A stretch of DNA of 64,000 nt from Paracoccus aminovorans (GTDB lineage: Bacteria > Pseudomonadota > Alphaproteobacteria > Rhodobacterales > Rhodobacteraceae): assembly GCF_900005615.1 (NCBI RefSeq), contig NZ_LN832559.1, forward strand, positions 836,837-900,836, read 5' to 3'. This document shows positions 40,296 through 49,920 of this stretch, in pieces (position 1 is the stretch's first letter; each line of letters begins with the position of its first letter). The translations under genes were made by a program, and so were the position numbers. The notes under the pieces were generated by a model. That model did no database searches. It was not told where the DNA came from and saw only the letters and a program-made list of their open reading frames with translations.

Positions 40296-40691
40296 ATGAC
40301 GCTTCTGGATGCGGCGCGCGAGGTGCGGGAAAGGGCCTATGCGCCCTATTCCCGGTTCAAGGTGGGCGCGGCGGTGCGCGGCGCCTCGGGCGCGGTCTAT
40401 CAGGGCTGCAACGTCGAGAACGTCGCCTATCCCGAGGGCACCTGCGCCGAGGCCGGCGCCATCGCGCTGATGGTCGCCTCGGGCGAGACCGAGCTGGTCG
40501 AGGTCGCGGTGATCGCCGACAGCCCGACCCCGGTGCCGCCCTGCGGCGGCTGCCGGCAGAAACTGGCCGAATTCGGCCGCGCCGATACGCCGGTGCTGCT
40601 GGCGACGGTGCAGGGCGCCCGGCTGGCCACCACCATCGGCGAGCTGCTGCCCGGGCGCTTCGACATCTCGCATCTGTCGGGCACGGAATGA
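40296..40691 (+). CDS. cdd: Cytidine deaminase
   Basis: A 131-residue homotetrameric-type cytidine deaminase. The zinc and catalytic motifs are TCAEAGAI (Cys ligand and the proton-shuttling Glu) and PPCGGCRQ (two Cys ligands). FKVGAAVRGASG and the CNVENVAYPEGT nucleoside site are present. It converts cytidine and deoxycytidine to uridine forms. It is the first gene of a five-gene salvage operon, and its stop overlaps the deoA start (ATGA). Confidence 0.95.
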   Translation: MTLLDAAREVRERAYAPYSRFKVGAAVRGASGAVYQGCNVENVAYPEGTCAEAGAIALMVASGETELVEVAVIADSPTPVPPCGGCRQKLAEFGRADTPVLLATVQGARLATTIGELLPGRFDISHLSGTE

Positions 40692-41971
40692 GCCCCGATC
40701 CTCGTCCGGTGATCGCCGCCGTCCGCGACGGGCGCGGGCTGGACGAGGCGGGCGCGGCGCTGATCGCGCGCGGGCTGGCGGACGGTTCGGTCAGCGACGC
40801 CCAGGCCGCCGCCTTTGCCATGGCGGTGCTGCTGCAGGGGCTGGACGCGCGCGGCCGGGTGGCGCTGACCCGGGCCATGCGCGATTCCGGCACGGTGCTG
40901 CGCTGGGACCTGCCCGGGCCGGCGGTGGACAAGCATTCGACCGGCGGCATCGGCGACACGGTCAGCCTGGTGCTGGCGCCGGTGGTCGCCGCTTGCGGCG
41001 CATTCGTGCCGATGATCTCGGGGCGCGGGCTGGGCCATACCGGCGGCACGCTGGACAAGCTGGAGGCGATCCCCGGCTTTCGCTGCGCGCTGGACCGGCA
41101 GGCGTTCCGCCGCGTGGTGGCCGAGGTCGGCTGCGCCATCGTCGCCGCGGGGCCCGAGTTGGCGCCGGCCGATGCCCGGCTCTATGCGATTCGCGACGAA
41201 AGCGCGACGGTGGGGTCGATCGACCTGATCACCGCCTCGATCCTGTCCAAGAAGCTGGCGGCGGGGCTGGACGCGCTGGTGCTGGACGTGAAGCAGGGCT
41301 CGGGCGCCTTCCTGCGCGGTCCGGATGCGGGCCTGGCGCTGGCCCGGGCGCTGGTCGGCGCGGCCCATGGCGCCGGCTGCCGGGTGCGCGCCTATGTGAC
41401 CGACATGGACCAGCCGCTGGCGCGCGCCGCCGGCAATGCGCTGGAACTGCGCGAGGCCATCGCCGTGCTGACCGGTGGCACCGGCGCGCTGCGCGACCTG
41501 TCGCTGGCGCTGTCCGAGGCCGGCCTCGGCCTTGTGGGCCTATCCGGTGCGGCCGAGGCGCTGGCCGGCGGCCATGCCGCCGAGCGCTTCGCCCGCATGG
41601 TCGCGGCCCAGGGCGGGCCGGCCGACCTGCTGGAACACCCCGACCGCTATCTGCCGTCGGCGCCCGTGGTGCTGCCGATCCCGGCACGGGGCCGCGTCGC
41701 CGCCATCGACACCGAGGCGCTGGGCCATGCCGTCGTCGCATTGGGCGGTGGCCGGCTGTATTCGGGCGACCGGATCGACCCGCGCGTAGGGCTTGCGGAT
41801 CTGTTGCGCATCGGCGAAGAGGCGGGCCCCGACCGTCCGCTGGGCTTTGTCCATGCCGCCTCGGATGCGGCGGCGCGGGCGGCGGTCGCCACCGTCCAGG
41901 CCGCCTATCTGATCGGCGACGGTGCCGCGCCCGGCCCCCTGATCCGCTGTGAGGTTTCGCCCGATGACTGA
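40688..41971 (+). CDS. deoA: Thymidine phosphorylase
   Basis: A 427-residue enzyme splitting thymidine and deoxyuridine to base and 2-deoxyribose 1-phosphate. The phosphate-binding [17 protein letters not shown] and the family signature [20 protein letters not shown] are present, as are DVKQGSGAF and the C-terminal domain. The start overlaps the cdd stop. Its sugar product goes to DeoB, encoded next. Very high GC and Ala content, normal for the region. Confidence 0.95.
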   Translation: MSPDPRPVIAAVRDGRGLDEAGAALIARGLADGSVSDAQAAAFAMAVLLQGLDARGRVALTRAMRDSGTVLRWDLPGPAVDKHSTGGIGDTVSLVLAPVVAACGAFVPMISGRGLGHTGGTLDKLEAIPGFRCALDRQAFRRVVAEVGCAIVAAGPELAPADARLYAIRDESATVGSIDLITASILSKKLAAGLDALVLDVKQGSGAFLRGPDAGLALARALVGAAHGAGCRVRAYVTDMDQPLARAAGNALELREAIAVLTGGTGALRDLSLALSEAGLGLVGLSGAAEALAGGHAAERFARMVAAQGGPADLLEHPDRYLPSAPVVLPIPARGRVAAIDTEALGHAVVALGGGRLYSGDRIDPRVGLADLLRIGEEAGPDRPLGFVHAASDAAARAAVATVQAAYLIGDGAAPGPLIRCEVSPDD

Positions 41972-43148
41972 CAGACGCGCCTTCCTGATCGTGATGGATT
42001 CCGTGGGGATCGGCGGCGCGCCCGACGCGGCGGAATATTTCAACGAAGGCCGCCCCGATACCGGCGCCAATACGCTGGCCCATATCGCGCAGGCGCGGCC
42101 CTTGCACATGCCGAACCTGGACGCGCTGGGCCTGGGTGCCGCCATCCGGCTGGCCAGCGGCGAGGATGCGCCCGGCCTCGGCGCCCCGCCGCAGGGGCTC
42201 TGGGGCGCCGCGACCGAGATCTCGCGCGGCAAGGACACCCCCTCGGGCCATTGGGAGATCGCCGGCGTCCCGGTGCCGTGGGAATGGCATTACTTTCCGG
42301 ACACCCGTCCCGCCTTTCCGCCCGACCTGAGTGCCCGCATCGCCCGCGCCGCGGGCACCGGCGGCATCCTCGGCGACGAATACGCCTCGGGGACCGAGAT
42401 CATCGACCGCCTGGGGGCCGAGCATCTGCGCAGCGGCCGGCCGATCTGCTATACTTCGGTCGACAGCGTGCTGCAGATCGCCGCGCATGAAGAGGCGTTC
42501 GGCCTGGAGCGCCTGTATCGGCTTTGCGAGGAGGTCGCGGCCATGGTGCATCCGATGCGCCTGGGCCGGGTCATCGCCCGGCCCTTCACCGGTACGCCGG
42601 GCGATTTCCGCCGCACGCCCAACCGCCGCGACTATGCCATCGCGCCGCCCGGCCGGACGCTGCTCGACGTCGCGCACGGGGCGGGGCGCGTGACCCATGC
42701 CGTCGGCAAGATCGGCGACATCTTCTCGCATCGTGGCATTTCGCATCTGCACAAGGGCCAGTCCGACGCCGACTTGGCCGAGCATCTGGTCCGGCTGGCG
42801 GATCGGGCCGAGCCGGGCAGCCTGACCTTTGCCAATCTGGTCGAATTCGACAGCGCCTTCGGCCATCGGCGCGACGTGGCGGGCTATGCGGTGGCGCTGG
42901 AATGGTTCGACGGCGTGGCGGGACGGGTGCTGGCGCGGCTGCGGCCTGGCGACCTGGCGATCTTTACCGCCGACCACGGCAACGACCCGACCTGGCACGG
43001 CACCGACCACACGCGTGAGCGGGTGCCGGTGCTGGGCTGGGGCTATGGCGCCCGCGCGGTCGGGCTGGTCGGCTATGCCGACATCGGCGCCTCGGTCGCG
43101 GCGCATCTGGACCTGCCGCCGGTCGGGCCGGGGAGGTCGTTTCTGTGA
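41964..43148 (+). CDS. deoB: Phosphopentomutase
   Basis: A 394-residue alkaline-phosphatase-superfamily mutase that interconverts (deoxy)ribose 1- and 5-phosphates. Metal and catalytic motifs are [13 protein letters not shown] (metal Asp), GADTLAHIA-type [22 protein letters not shown] (catalytic Thr) and the metal cluster [18 protein letters not shown]. It starts within the last codons of deoA (8-base overlap) and ends in GTGA overlap with add. It feeds nucleoside sugars into the pentose phosphate pathway. Confidence 0.96.
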   Translation: MTDRRAFLIVMDSVGIGGAPDAAEYFNEGRPDTGANTLAHIAQARPLHMPNLDALGLGAAIRLASGEDAPGLGAPPQGLWGAATEISRGKDTPSGHWEIAGVPVPWEWHYFPDTRPAFPPDLSARIARAAGTGGILGDEYASGTEIIDRLGAEHLRSGRPICYTSVDSVLQIAAHEEAFGLERLYRLCEEVAAMVHPMRLGRVIARPFTGTPGDFRRTPNRRDYAIAPPGRTLLDVAHGAGRVTHAVGKIGDIFSHRGISHLHKGQSDADLAEHLVRLADRAEPGSLTFANLVEFDSAFGHRRDVAGYAVALEWFDGVAGRVLARLRPGDLAIFTADHGNDPTWHGTDHTRERVPVLGWGYGARAVGLVGYADIGASVAAHLDLPPVGPGRSFL

Positions 43149-44113
43149 AATCCGTCAAGAAGGTCGAACTGCACCTGCATGTCGAAGGCGCCGCGCCGCC
43201 GGGGCTGATCCGCGCGCTGGCGGCGGAAAAGCACCAGGACCTTGGCGGCATCTTCGATGAGCGCGGCGGCTATTCCTACAAGGGTTTCAAGGATTTCCTG
43301 CGCGTCTATGAAGCCGCCTGCTCGGTCCTGACCACACCGCGCGACTATGCGCGGCTGGTGTCCGACGTATTGGCCGAATGCGCGGAACAGGGCGCGATCC
43401 ATGTCGAGCTTTTCGTCTCGCCCGAGTTCTGCGGCGGCGCGGACCTGTCGGCGTGGCGCGACTATCTGGCCGCGATGGAAGAGGTGGCCGGGGTCGCCGA
43501 ACGGCAAGGCATCTCCAGCCGCGCCGTGCTGACCGCGATCCGGCATCTCGGCCCGGATCGCGCGCGGAAAACCGCGCTTTGCGCCGCCGAGACCATGGGC
43601 CCATGGGTCGCGGGTTTCGGCATCGGCGGCGGCGAGGACGCGGGCGAACTGCCGGATTTCGCCTGGTCCTTCGACTGCGCGCGCGAGGCCGGGCTGGGCC
43701 TGACCGCCCATGCCGGCGAATGGCGCGGTCCCGAAAGCATCCGCGACGCGCTGGCCCTGGGCGTGACCCGCATCGGCCACGGCATCCGCGCCGTCGAGGA
43801 CCCGCAGCTGGTCCGCGACCTCGCCGAGCGCGGCATCACGCTGGAAATCTGCCCCGGCTCCAACGTGGCGCTGGGCATCGTGCCGTCGTGGTCCGCCCAT
43901 CCCATCGCCCGGCTGGCCGACGCGGGGGTGCGGGTCACCGTCTCGACCGACGATCCGCCGTTTTTCCGCACCAGCTTGTCGCATGAATATCAGAGGCTTG
44001 CCGACGCTTTCGGCTGGGCCGAGGCCGAATTCCGGCAGATGAACCTCTGGGCCGTCGATGCGGCCTTCTGCGACGAGACCACCAAGACACGCCTGCGAAA
44101 GGAACTGACATGA
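43145..44113 (+). CDS. add: Adenosine deaminase
   Basis: A 322-residue TIM-barrel amidohydrolase converting adenosine to inosine. Zinc and catalytic residues are in [10 protein letters not shown] (HxH), LTAHAGEW (His and the catalytic-pocket region), IGHGIRA (His) and VSTDDPPFF (Asp pair). The start is GTG at 43145, overlapping the deoB stop as GTGA, with GGGGAGG upstream. The subset of the family with this pattern includes adenine deaminases, so adenine remains an alternative substrate. Confidence 0.9.
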   Translation: MKSVKKVELHLHVEGAAPPGLIRALAAEKHQDLGGIFDERGGYSYKGFKDFLRVYEAACSVLTTPRDYARLVSDVLAECAEQGAIHVELFVSPEFCGGADLSAWRDYLAAMEEVAGVAERQGISSRAVLTAIRHLGPDRARKTALCAAETMGPWVAGFGIGGGEDAGELPDFAWSFDCAREAGLGLTAHAGEWRGPESIRDALALGVTRIGHGIRAVEDPQLVRDLAERGITLEICPGSNVALGIVPSWSAHPIARLADAGVRVTVSTDDPPFFRTSLSHEYQRLADAFGWAEAEFRQMNLWAVDAAFCDETTKTRLRKELT

Positions 44114-44742
44114 GCCAGCATCTGACCATCGTCACCCACCCCCTGGTCCAGCACAAGCTGACGATCATGCGCCAGAAGGAGGTCTCGACCGCCGGCTTCC
44201 GCCGCCTGCTGCGCGAGATCAGCCTGCTGCTGGCCTATGAGGTCACGCGCGAGCTGGAACTGACCGAGATCACCATCGAGACCCCGCTGTGCAAGATGCA
44301 GGCCCCGACGCTGGAGGGCAAGAAACTGGCGCTGATCTCGATCCTGCGGGCCGGGAACGGGCTTCTGGACGGCATCCTGGAACTGATTCCCGGCGCGCGG
44401 GTGGGCTTCGTCGGGCTTTACCGCGACCCCGAGACGCTGCGGCCGGTCGAATATTACTGCAAGGTGCCGAAGGAACTGGACGCGCGCATGACCATCGTGG
44501 TCGATCCGATGCTGGCCACCGGCAACTCCTCGGTCGCGGCCATCGACATGCTCAAGGAACGCGGCGCGAAAAACCTGCGATTCTTGTGCCTTCTGGCCGC
44601 GCCCGAGGGGGTCGAGCGGATGCGGCAGGCCCATCCCGACGTGCCGATCTTCACCGCCGCGCTGGACCAGCGGCTGGACGATCACGGCTATATCGTGCCC
44701 GGCCTGGGCGATGCCGGCGACCGCATGTTCGGCACGAAATAG
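44110..44742 (+). CDS. upp: Uracil phosphoribosyltransferase
   Basis: A 210-residue enzyme making UMP from uracil and PRPP, completing the salvage pathway for uracil released by DeoA. The PRPP loop is [19 protein letters not shown], and the uracil-site C terminus is [18 protein letters not shown]. Full length. It overlaps add by four bases and ends the cdd-deoA-deoB-add-upp operon. Confidence 0.97.
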   Translation: MSQHLTIVTHPLVQHKLTIMRQKEVSTAGFRRLLREISLLLAYEVTRELELTEITIETPLCKMQAPTLEGKKLALISILRAGNGLLDGILELIPGARVGFVGLYRDPETLRPVEYYCKVPKELDARMTIVVDPMLATGNSSVAAIDMLKERGAKNLRFLCLLAAPEGVERMRQAHPDVPIFTAALDQRLDDHGYIVPGLGDAGDRMFGTK

Positions 44743-44813
44743 GCCGGCGTTAACCGGGCCTTCAGGGCTTTGGGTCTATCACCGTCCCGAAGGGCCGATT
44801 CGGGGACGGGACG

Positions 44814-45995
44814 ATGCTGTGGATTCTGCGGGTGATGCTGGTCTTGCTGCCGGGGCTTGCGCTGGCCCAGGACCTGCGCCCGGCCGAAGAGCCGCCGGCG
44901 GATTTCTTTGCGCGCCAGTATATCGACAGCAAGGGCTGCGTCTTCCTGCGCGATGAGGGCGGCGGATGGCAGCCCCGCGTCTCGCGCGACGGCACGCCGA
45001 TCTGCGGCTATCCGCCGACGCTGTCCGCGCGCGGGCTGGACGGCAAGCCGAGGTTGCGCGCGCTGGACCCGAATGCCGGCCGCAGCCGGGCCGAACTGCT
45101 GGAAGAGGCGCTGTCGCAGACCGTCATCACCCAGGTCCGCCCGGGCGAGCTGGCCAGCGACCCGCAACCGATGGAGAAACTGCCTGACCTGGGGCCGGAA
45201 CCCATGGCCTCGGGCCCAGCCGAGGATTTGCGCGCCGCCGTCGCCGCCGCGCCGTCGGTGCGCCAGGGTATGGGCGGCGGGCTGAAGCCGAACCTGCGGC
45301 TTTGCGAACTGCTGGGCTACGACGGCAAGGTCGGGCCTGCCCGGCTGGGCAGCGACCCGTCCCAGGGCTATTGCGACTCGCTGCCCGATGCGGATCTGTC
45401 GCGGCTGAGCTTCATGCGTCCCATCGGCAGCGGCACCGATCCGGCGCTGTCACCCGCGGCCACAGCGCAAACCGAAGCCACGGCGGCGGCACCGCCCGCT
45501 TCGGGCAAGCAGGTCGAGAAAAAAGCCTCGCCCCCGGCAGTCGAAGCGGCGGCGAAACCGATGGACGCGTCGCCTTCCAAATCCGACCGGATTACGGCCA
45601 AGCCGGCAAAGACCAGAGACCAAGCCTCCCCAGCCTCGGCGCGAACCGCCCAGGCGGATGCGAAGGACCCTGTGGCCAAAGGCGCGGATGCGCCTGCAAA
45701 GAGCGCTGTCGCCACGGTCGCGAATACGCCTAAAACGCAGACGCCGGGTTCGGCGGGCATGATCCCGGCCGGGGCGCGCTATGTGCAGCTGGGGACCTTC
45801 GGCAACCCCGGCAATGCCGATCGCGCGATGCAGCGGGTGGCGGCGTTGGGCTATCCGGTCCTGCGCGGCAAGGACAGGGTTGGCGGGCGCGAGATGCAGG
45901 TCATCATGGCCGGCCCGTTCACGGATCGCGAAAGCATCGTGCGGGCGCTGGATGCCATCCGCCGTGCCGGGTTCCGCGACGCCTTTGCGCGTTAA
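44814..45995 (+). CDS. SPOR-domain envelope protein
   Basis: A 393-residue protein with a signal peptide (MLWILRVMLVLLPGLALAQ). The conserved Rhodobacterales N-terminal region is followed by a long Ala/Pro/Lys low-complexity linker (about 215-315). A C-terminal SPOR domain (about 322-393, GARYVQLGTFGNPGNADRAMQ to RRAGFRDAF) binds denuded septal peptidoglycan. It probably acts at the division site. An imperfect hairpin at 44780-44805 in its leader overlaps the GGGACGG ribosome-binding region. Confidence 0.85.
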   Translation: MLWILRVMLVLLPGLALAQDLRPAEEPPADFFARQYIDSKGCVFLRDEGGGWQPRVSRDGTPICGYPPTLSARGLDGKPRLRALDPNAGRSRAELLEEALSQTVITQVRPGELASDPQPMEKLPDLGPEPMASGPAEDLRAAVAAAPSVRQGMGGGLKPNLRLCELLGYDGKVGPARLGSDPSQGYCDSLPDADLSRLSFMRPIGSGTDPALSPAATAQTEATAAAPPASGKQVEKKASPPAVEAAAKPMDASPSKSDRITAKPAKTRDQASPASARTAQADAKDPVAKGADAPAKSAVATVANTPKTQTPGSAGMIPAGARYVQLGTFGNPGNADRAMQRVAALGYPVLRGKDRVGGREMQVIMAGPFTDRESIVRALDAIRRAGFRDAFAR

Positions 45996-45999
45996 GGCG

Positions 46000-47019
46000 C
46001 TATTGGTCGCAGATTTCCTGCAGCGCGATCCATTCGCGGTCGCTCAGCACCGGCTTCGGAACGGCGGTGCGGAAGGGATCGGCCTCGATCAGCCCCAGCA
46101 CCGCCTCTCCGGTCGGATCCAGCGAGCGGGCATAGGGTTCGCTGGAAATGCCGGCGCGGGTGAAATAGGCCAGCAGCTGCTCGTCGTCGGGACGCGGCAC
46201 CGGATCGGCCAGCAGCGTCTCGCCATAGCCCGACAGCGATTTTCGGGGCAGGGTGCCGGCGGTGAGCAGGTGGAAGGTGGCGCGCGGCCCGGCATAGCGC
46301 AGCGCGGCCAGCATCGGGTCGTTCTCGACCGCCGCGGCCTGGGCGGCCAGGATATGGCCGGCGGCGACCTCGGGGGAAAGCTGGCCCTCGATCAGGTCCT
46401 CGCCGACCACCGTGATCGGGCCGGGCAGGCGGATCGCGCCGCGCAGGGTGGCGGGGACTACGGCGATCTGCGCCTCGGGGCCGATCAGCCGCAGCGCCAG
46501 TTTCTGGCGCACCATGTCGCCCGCGGGGCGCGAGCAGGGGTTGCCGGTGGTCTTGGCGATCTCGGACAGGATGATCCGCCCGATCTCGGCCCGCTGGGCG
46601 GGGGGCGCGATATCGGCGGCGTGGCGCACCAGCGCCGGAGGCACCCAGAACACCGCCAGGATGGTCATCACCGCCGCGGCGCCCAGCATCATCCCGCTGC
46701 GCAGGCGTCCGGGATGCGGCTTGCTGGCCTCGATGGCGCGATGCACCTTCGAGATGGCCGAGATCATCAGCTCGTCCTCGATCTCGACCTCTTCGCCGGC
46801 TTCGGGGCCGCCGGGCGCATAGCGGGCGGGCATCTTGCCGGGGTTCAGCCGCGTGACCGCCGGCAGCGACCAATGCGCCAGCGGCACCTCGGAGCGCGGA
46901 TCGGTCAGCACCAGCGTCGCATCGCCGAACGAGACGATGACATCGCGCAGCTGCGATTTCGGCGTCTCGCGCCAGACGCCGGCGGCCTCGAGCCTTTGAT
47001 ACTGGTTCAGCGCTGTCAT
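46000..47019 (-). CDS. Single-pass membrane protein resembling a degenerate M48 peptidase
   Basis: A 339-residue protein. An N-terminal cytoplasmic domain of about 100 residues is followed by one membrane helix (about 107-127, SGMMLGAAAVMTILAVFWVPP) and a periplasmic domain. In that domain LPGPITVVGEDLIEGQLSPEVAAGHILAA looks like the M48 metallopeptidase segment LPGG.I.VT.GLL.....DELAAVLAHE but lacks the HExxH zinc motif. A later segment, ADPVPRPDDEQLLAYFTRAG, resembles the distal zinc-ligand region. I infer a pseudo-enzyme. The ATG at 47019 follows AGGA. It may be transcribed with rpoH. Confidence 0.65.
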   Translation of the reverse strand: MTALNQYQRLEAAGVWRETPKSQLRDVIVSFGDATLVLTDPRSEVPLAHWSLPAVTRLNPGKMPARYAPGGPEAGEEVEIEDELMISAISKVHRAIEASKPHPGRLRSGMMLGAAAVMTILAVFWVPPALVRHAADIAPPAQRAEIGRIILSEIAKTTGNPCSRPAGDMVRQKLALRLIGPEAQIAVVPATLRGAIRLPGPITVVGEDLIEGQLSPEVAAGHILAAQAAAVENDPMLAALRYAGPRATFHLLTAGTLPRKSLSGYGETLLADPVPRPDDEQLLAYFTRAGISSEPYARSLDPTGEAVLGLIEADPFRTAVPKPVLSDREWIALQEICDQ

Positions 47020-47253
47020 TCCTGCGCCATCGGCCTCCGCTGCCCTGTCCCGACCATAAGCCAAGCCCGGCGCCGGTCAACCAGCCCGCTTTTCAAGGAA
47101 ATTCCCGACCGGCGCCAGAGGGGGAAATGCCGGAGGGCGACCGGGCGGATGCCGGGGCATCGAACGCCGCCCCCGTCCGAAACGGCCCCGCGCGGATTTG
47201 GCCGGGATGGGATCCGCACCCGTCCGTGCCCGGACCCCGGCGTTCCGCATGTC

Positions 47254-48159
47254 TCAGACGCTTTCGGGCACGGCCATGCCGCGTTCGCGGGCCAGGTCCC
47301 GGATGCGGTTCTGCAATTTCTCGAAGGCACGGACCTCGATCTGGCGGATGCGCTCGCGCGAGACATCATAGCGCGAAGACAGGTCCTCGAGCGTCATCGG
47401 ATCGTCGCGCAGCCGGCGCTCCATCAGGATGTCCTTTTCGCGGTCGTTCAACACGTCCATGGCCGCGATCAGCATCTCGCGCCGCGCCGACAGTTCATCG
47501 GCCTCGGCGAAGGCTTCGGCCTGGTTGGCGCTGTCGTCCTCGAGCCAGTCCTGCCATTGCGAGGTCGATTCGCCGTCGCCCGAGCCCACGGTCGCGTTCA
47601 GCGATGCATCGCCGCCGGACAGCCGGCGGTTCATGTCGATGACTTCCTGTTCCGACACGTTCAGGTCATGGGCGATCTGGGCGACGTTTTCCGGCCGCAG
47701 GTCCCCCTCCTCCAGCGCACCCAGCTTGGACTTGGCCTTGCGCAGGTTGAAGAACAGCTTCTTTTGCGCGCTGGTCGTGCCCATCTTCACCAGCGACCAA
47801 GACCGCAGGATGTATTCCTGGATCGAGGCGCGAATCCACCACATCGCGTAGGTGGCGAGGCGAAAACCCTTTTCCGGGTCGAAGCGCTTGACCGCCTGCA
47901 TCAGGCCGACGTTCGCTTCCGAGATCACCTCGGCCTGGGGCAGGCCATAGCCGCGGTAGCCCATGGCGATCTTGGCGGCCAGCCGCAGGTGCGAGGTGAC
48001 CAGCTTCTGCGCCGCCTCGGGATCCTCGTGATCCGTCCAGCGCTTGGCCAGCATGTATTCCTCCTCCGGCTCCAGCAGGGGAAACTTGCGGATCTCCTGC
48101 AGGTAGCGGTTCAACCCCTGTTCGGGGCTGGGTGCCGGAAGTTGGGTGTAGTTCGCCAT
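47254..48159 (-). CDS. rpoH: RNA polymerase sigma factor RpoH (sigma-32)
   Basis: A 301-residue heat-shock sigma factor. Region 1.2/2 (PLLEPEEEYMLAKRW, LVTSHLRLAAKIAMGYRGYGLPQ), region 2.4 (FRLATYAMWWIRASIQEYILRSWSLVKMGTT), the RpoH box (SAQKKLFFNLRKAKSK) and region 4.2 (TLEDLSSRYDVSRERIRQIEVRAFEKL) are all present. The RpoH box and MWWIRASIQEY identify it as RpoH, closest to the RpoHI type. A candidate sigma-32 promoter occurs upstream of hsp20 in this window. Confidence 0.96.
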   Translation of the reverse strand: MANYTQLPAPSPEQGLNRYLQEIRKFPLLEPEEEYMLAKRWTDHEDPEAAQKLVTSHLRLAAKIAMGYRGYGLPQAEVISEANVGLMQAVKRFDPEKGFRLATYAMWWIRASIQEYILRSWSLVKMGTTSAQKKLFFNLRKAKSKLGALEEGDLRPENVAQIAHDLNVSEQEVIDMNRRLSGGDASLNATVGSGDGESTSQWQDWLEDDSANQAEAFAEADELSARREMLIAAMDVLNDREKDILMERRLRDDPMTLEDLSSRYDVSRERIRQIEVRAFEKLQNRIRDLARERGMAVPESV

Positions 48160-48227
48160 CTGAAATTTTCCCTGTCCCGCGCACAGGCGGGTTCATTATG
48201 AACGCTATCATGCCGGCGCGGGTTCCG

Positions 48228-49253
48228 TCAGGCGGCGTCTCCGCGCAATTTCGCCAGCAGCCCGGCCATGTCCGGCGGCGGCAGGCTGGAAAAGGCCAGC
48301 GCTTCGCCGCTGACCGGATGCTGAAAGCCCAGCTCGGCCGCGTGCAGCGCCTGGCGGGGGAAAGCCGCGACCGCCGCGGCGACCTCATCCCCCAGCGCGC
48401 GGGCCGAGGCGCGCCTGTTGCCACCATAGACCGGATCGCCGACCAGCCCCAGCCCGGCATGGGCCATATGCACGCGGATTTGATGCGTGCGGCCGGTTTC
48501 CAACCGGCATTCCACCAGCATCACGGCGGGCGGCGTGCCGAATGTCTCCAGCAGCCGCGCCCGCGTCACCGCATGGCGGCCGTTCTGAAAGCTGACCGCC
48601 TGCCGCTGGCGGTCGGTCGGGTGCCGGCCCAGCAGGGTGGTGATGCGCAGCACTCTCCCCGGTTCGAACGCGAGGCCGGGCAGGCCGCGCAGCCGGGCGT
48701 CGGCCGGGTCGATCAGCCCATGCGCCAGCGCCAGATAGCGCCGATGCGCGGAATGGTCGGCGAATTGCCGGGCCAGCCCCTGGTGGGCGCGGTCGGTCTT
48801 GGCCACGACCAGAAGGCCCGAGGTCTCCTTGTCGATGCGGTGCACGATGCCGGGCCGCGCGGCGCCGCCGATGCCCGACAGGCTGTCCGCGCAATGGTGC
48901 AGCAGCGCGTTGACCAGCGTGCCCGAGGGCGCGCCGGGCGCGGGATGGACCACCATGCCGGCAGGCTTGTCCACGACGATCAACTCGTCGTCCTCATAGG
49001 CGATCGCCAGCGGGATCGCCTCGGGGCGGGCGTCCAGCGTCTCGGGTGCGCCGATCTCGACCAGATAGTCGCCGGTCTCGGCCCGGGCCTTGCCGTCGGT
49101 CACCGGACCCGAGGGGCCGCGCACCGCGCCCTCGGCGATCAGTTTCGCCAGGCGCGAGCGCGACAGCGCCGCCTGCTCTGGCGCGCAAAGTGCAAGCGCC
49201 TTATCAAGCCGGTCGGAAAGACCTTCGGGAATGGTGATGAGGATGTCGGCCAT
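48228..49253 (-). CDS. rluD: RluA-family 23S rRNA pseudouridine synthase (RluD type)
   Basis: A 341-residue enzyme. An N-terminal S4-like RNA-binding domain (DRLDKALALCAP, LSRSRLAKLIAEGAV) precedes the RluA catalytic domain with the Asp motif IVHRIDKETSGLLVVAK and the C-terminal RTHQIRVHMAHAGLGLVGDP. It probably makes pseudouridines in helix 69 of 23S rRNA. The start at 49253 overlaps the start codon of the divergent DUF6476 gene. It lies 68 bases upstream of rpoH on the same strand. Confidence 0.93.
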   Translation of the reverse strand: MADILITIPEGLSDRLDKALALCAPEQAALSRSRLAKLIAEGAVRGPSGPVTDGKARAETGDYLVEIGAPETLDARPEAIPLAIAYEDDELIVVDKPAGMVVHPAPGAPSGTLVNALLHHCADSLSGIGGAARPGIVHRIDKETSGLLVVAKTDRAHQGLARQFADHSAHRRYLALAHGLIDPADARLRGLPGLAFEPGRVLRITTLLGRHPTDRQRQAVSFQNGRHAVTRARLLETFGTPPAVMLVECRLETGRTHQIRVHMAHAGLGLVGDPVYGGNRRASARALGDEVAAAVAAFPRQALHAAELGFQHPVSGEALAFSSLPPPDMAGLLAKLRGDAA

Positions 49254-49557
49254 GGCGCGGGATGATAGGGCGGATGCGGGGCCAGAGGAAGCGCTGCCGA
49301 TGCTGCGCTGGCTGCGCTTCCTGGTGACCGCGCTGGCGGCGGTGATGGGTCTGGGCGTGCTGGTGATCGCGGCGCTCTTGTGGCTGCGGCTCTCCGAGGC
49401 GCCGTTGCCGGAACTGCCCGACAGCGTCGCCCTGCCCGAGGGCGCCAAGCCCGCCGCCGTCACCTTCGCCCGCGACTGGCTGGTCGTGGTGACGGAAGGC
49501 GGCGAGGTGCTGCTTTACGACAGGCAGGGCCGGCTGCGCGAACGGGTTCAGCCCTGA
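49252..49557 (+). CDS. DUF6476 family membrane protein
   Basis: A 101-residue protein with one membrane helix (about 21-43, VTALAAVMGLGVLVIAALLWL) and a periplasmic tail (LPDSVALPEGAKPAAVTF, ARDWLVVVTEGGEVLLYDR) typical of Rhodobacterales DUF6476. ATG 49252 retains the family's acidic N terminus (PEEALPMLRWLR). ATG 49300 has the better Shine-Dalgarno (AGAGGAAG) and is the alternative. Function unknown. It converges on ubiK, and the stops overlap by 10 bases. Confidence 0.75.
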   Translation: MARDDRADAGPEEALPMLRWLRFLVTALAAVMGLGVLVIAALLWLRLSEAPLPELPDSVALPEGAKPAAVTFARDWLVVVTEGGEVLLYDRQGRLRERVQP

Positions 49558-49790
49558 GCCTTCAGCGCCTCGATCTCGGCCCGCAGCTCGGCATTCTCGG
49601 CCCGGGCCTTGATCGCCATCTCGCGCACGGCCTCGAATTCCTCGCGCGTCACGAAGTCGCGCTCGGCCAGCCAGCGGTCGATCCAGCCGTTGAAGGCGGC
49701 CTGCGCCTCGTCCTTGGCGCCCTGGGCCACGCCCATGGCATTGGTCATCAATTTCGAGAGATCGTCGAGAAAGCGGTTGTTCGCGGTCAT
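49548..49790 (-). CDS. ubiK: Accessory factor UbiK family protein
   Basis: An 80-residue protein of the UbiK/BMFP (YqiC, DUF526) family. The N-terminal amphipathic helix ([27 protein letters not shown]) is followed by a trimeric coiled coil ([32 protein letters not shown]). UbiK assists aerobic ubiquinone synthesis and binds lipids in other proteobacteria. Ubiquinone is the electron acceptor of the complex I encoded in this window. Confidence 0.85.
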   Translation of the reverse strand: MTANNRFLDDLSKLMTNAMGVAQGAKDEAQAAFNGWIDRWLAERDFVTREEFEAVREMAIKARAENAELRAEIEALKAQG

Positions 49791-49920
49791 GGCGGGCCTT
49801 TCGGTTCAGCGTTGCCCCCTATATGGCCCCGGGGGCGCGGCTGTTCAATCGGCCTTGGGCGGGGCGGTTGACACCCGCCGCCCCCCGCGTAGCCTGCGCG
49901 CCGAACCCGTCGAGGAGCCC

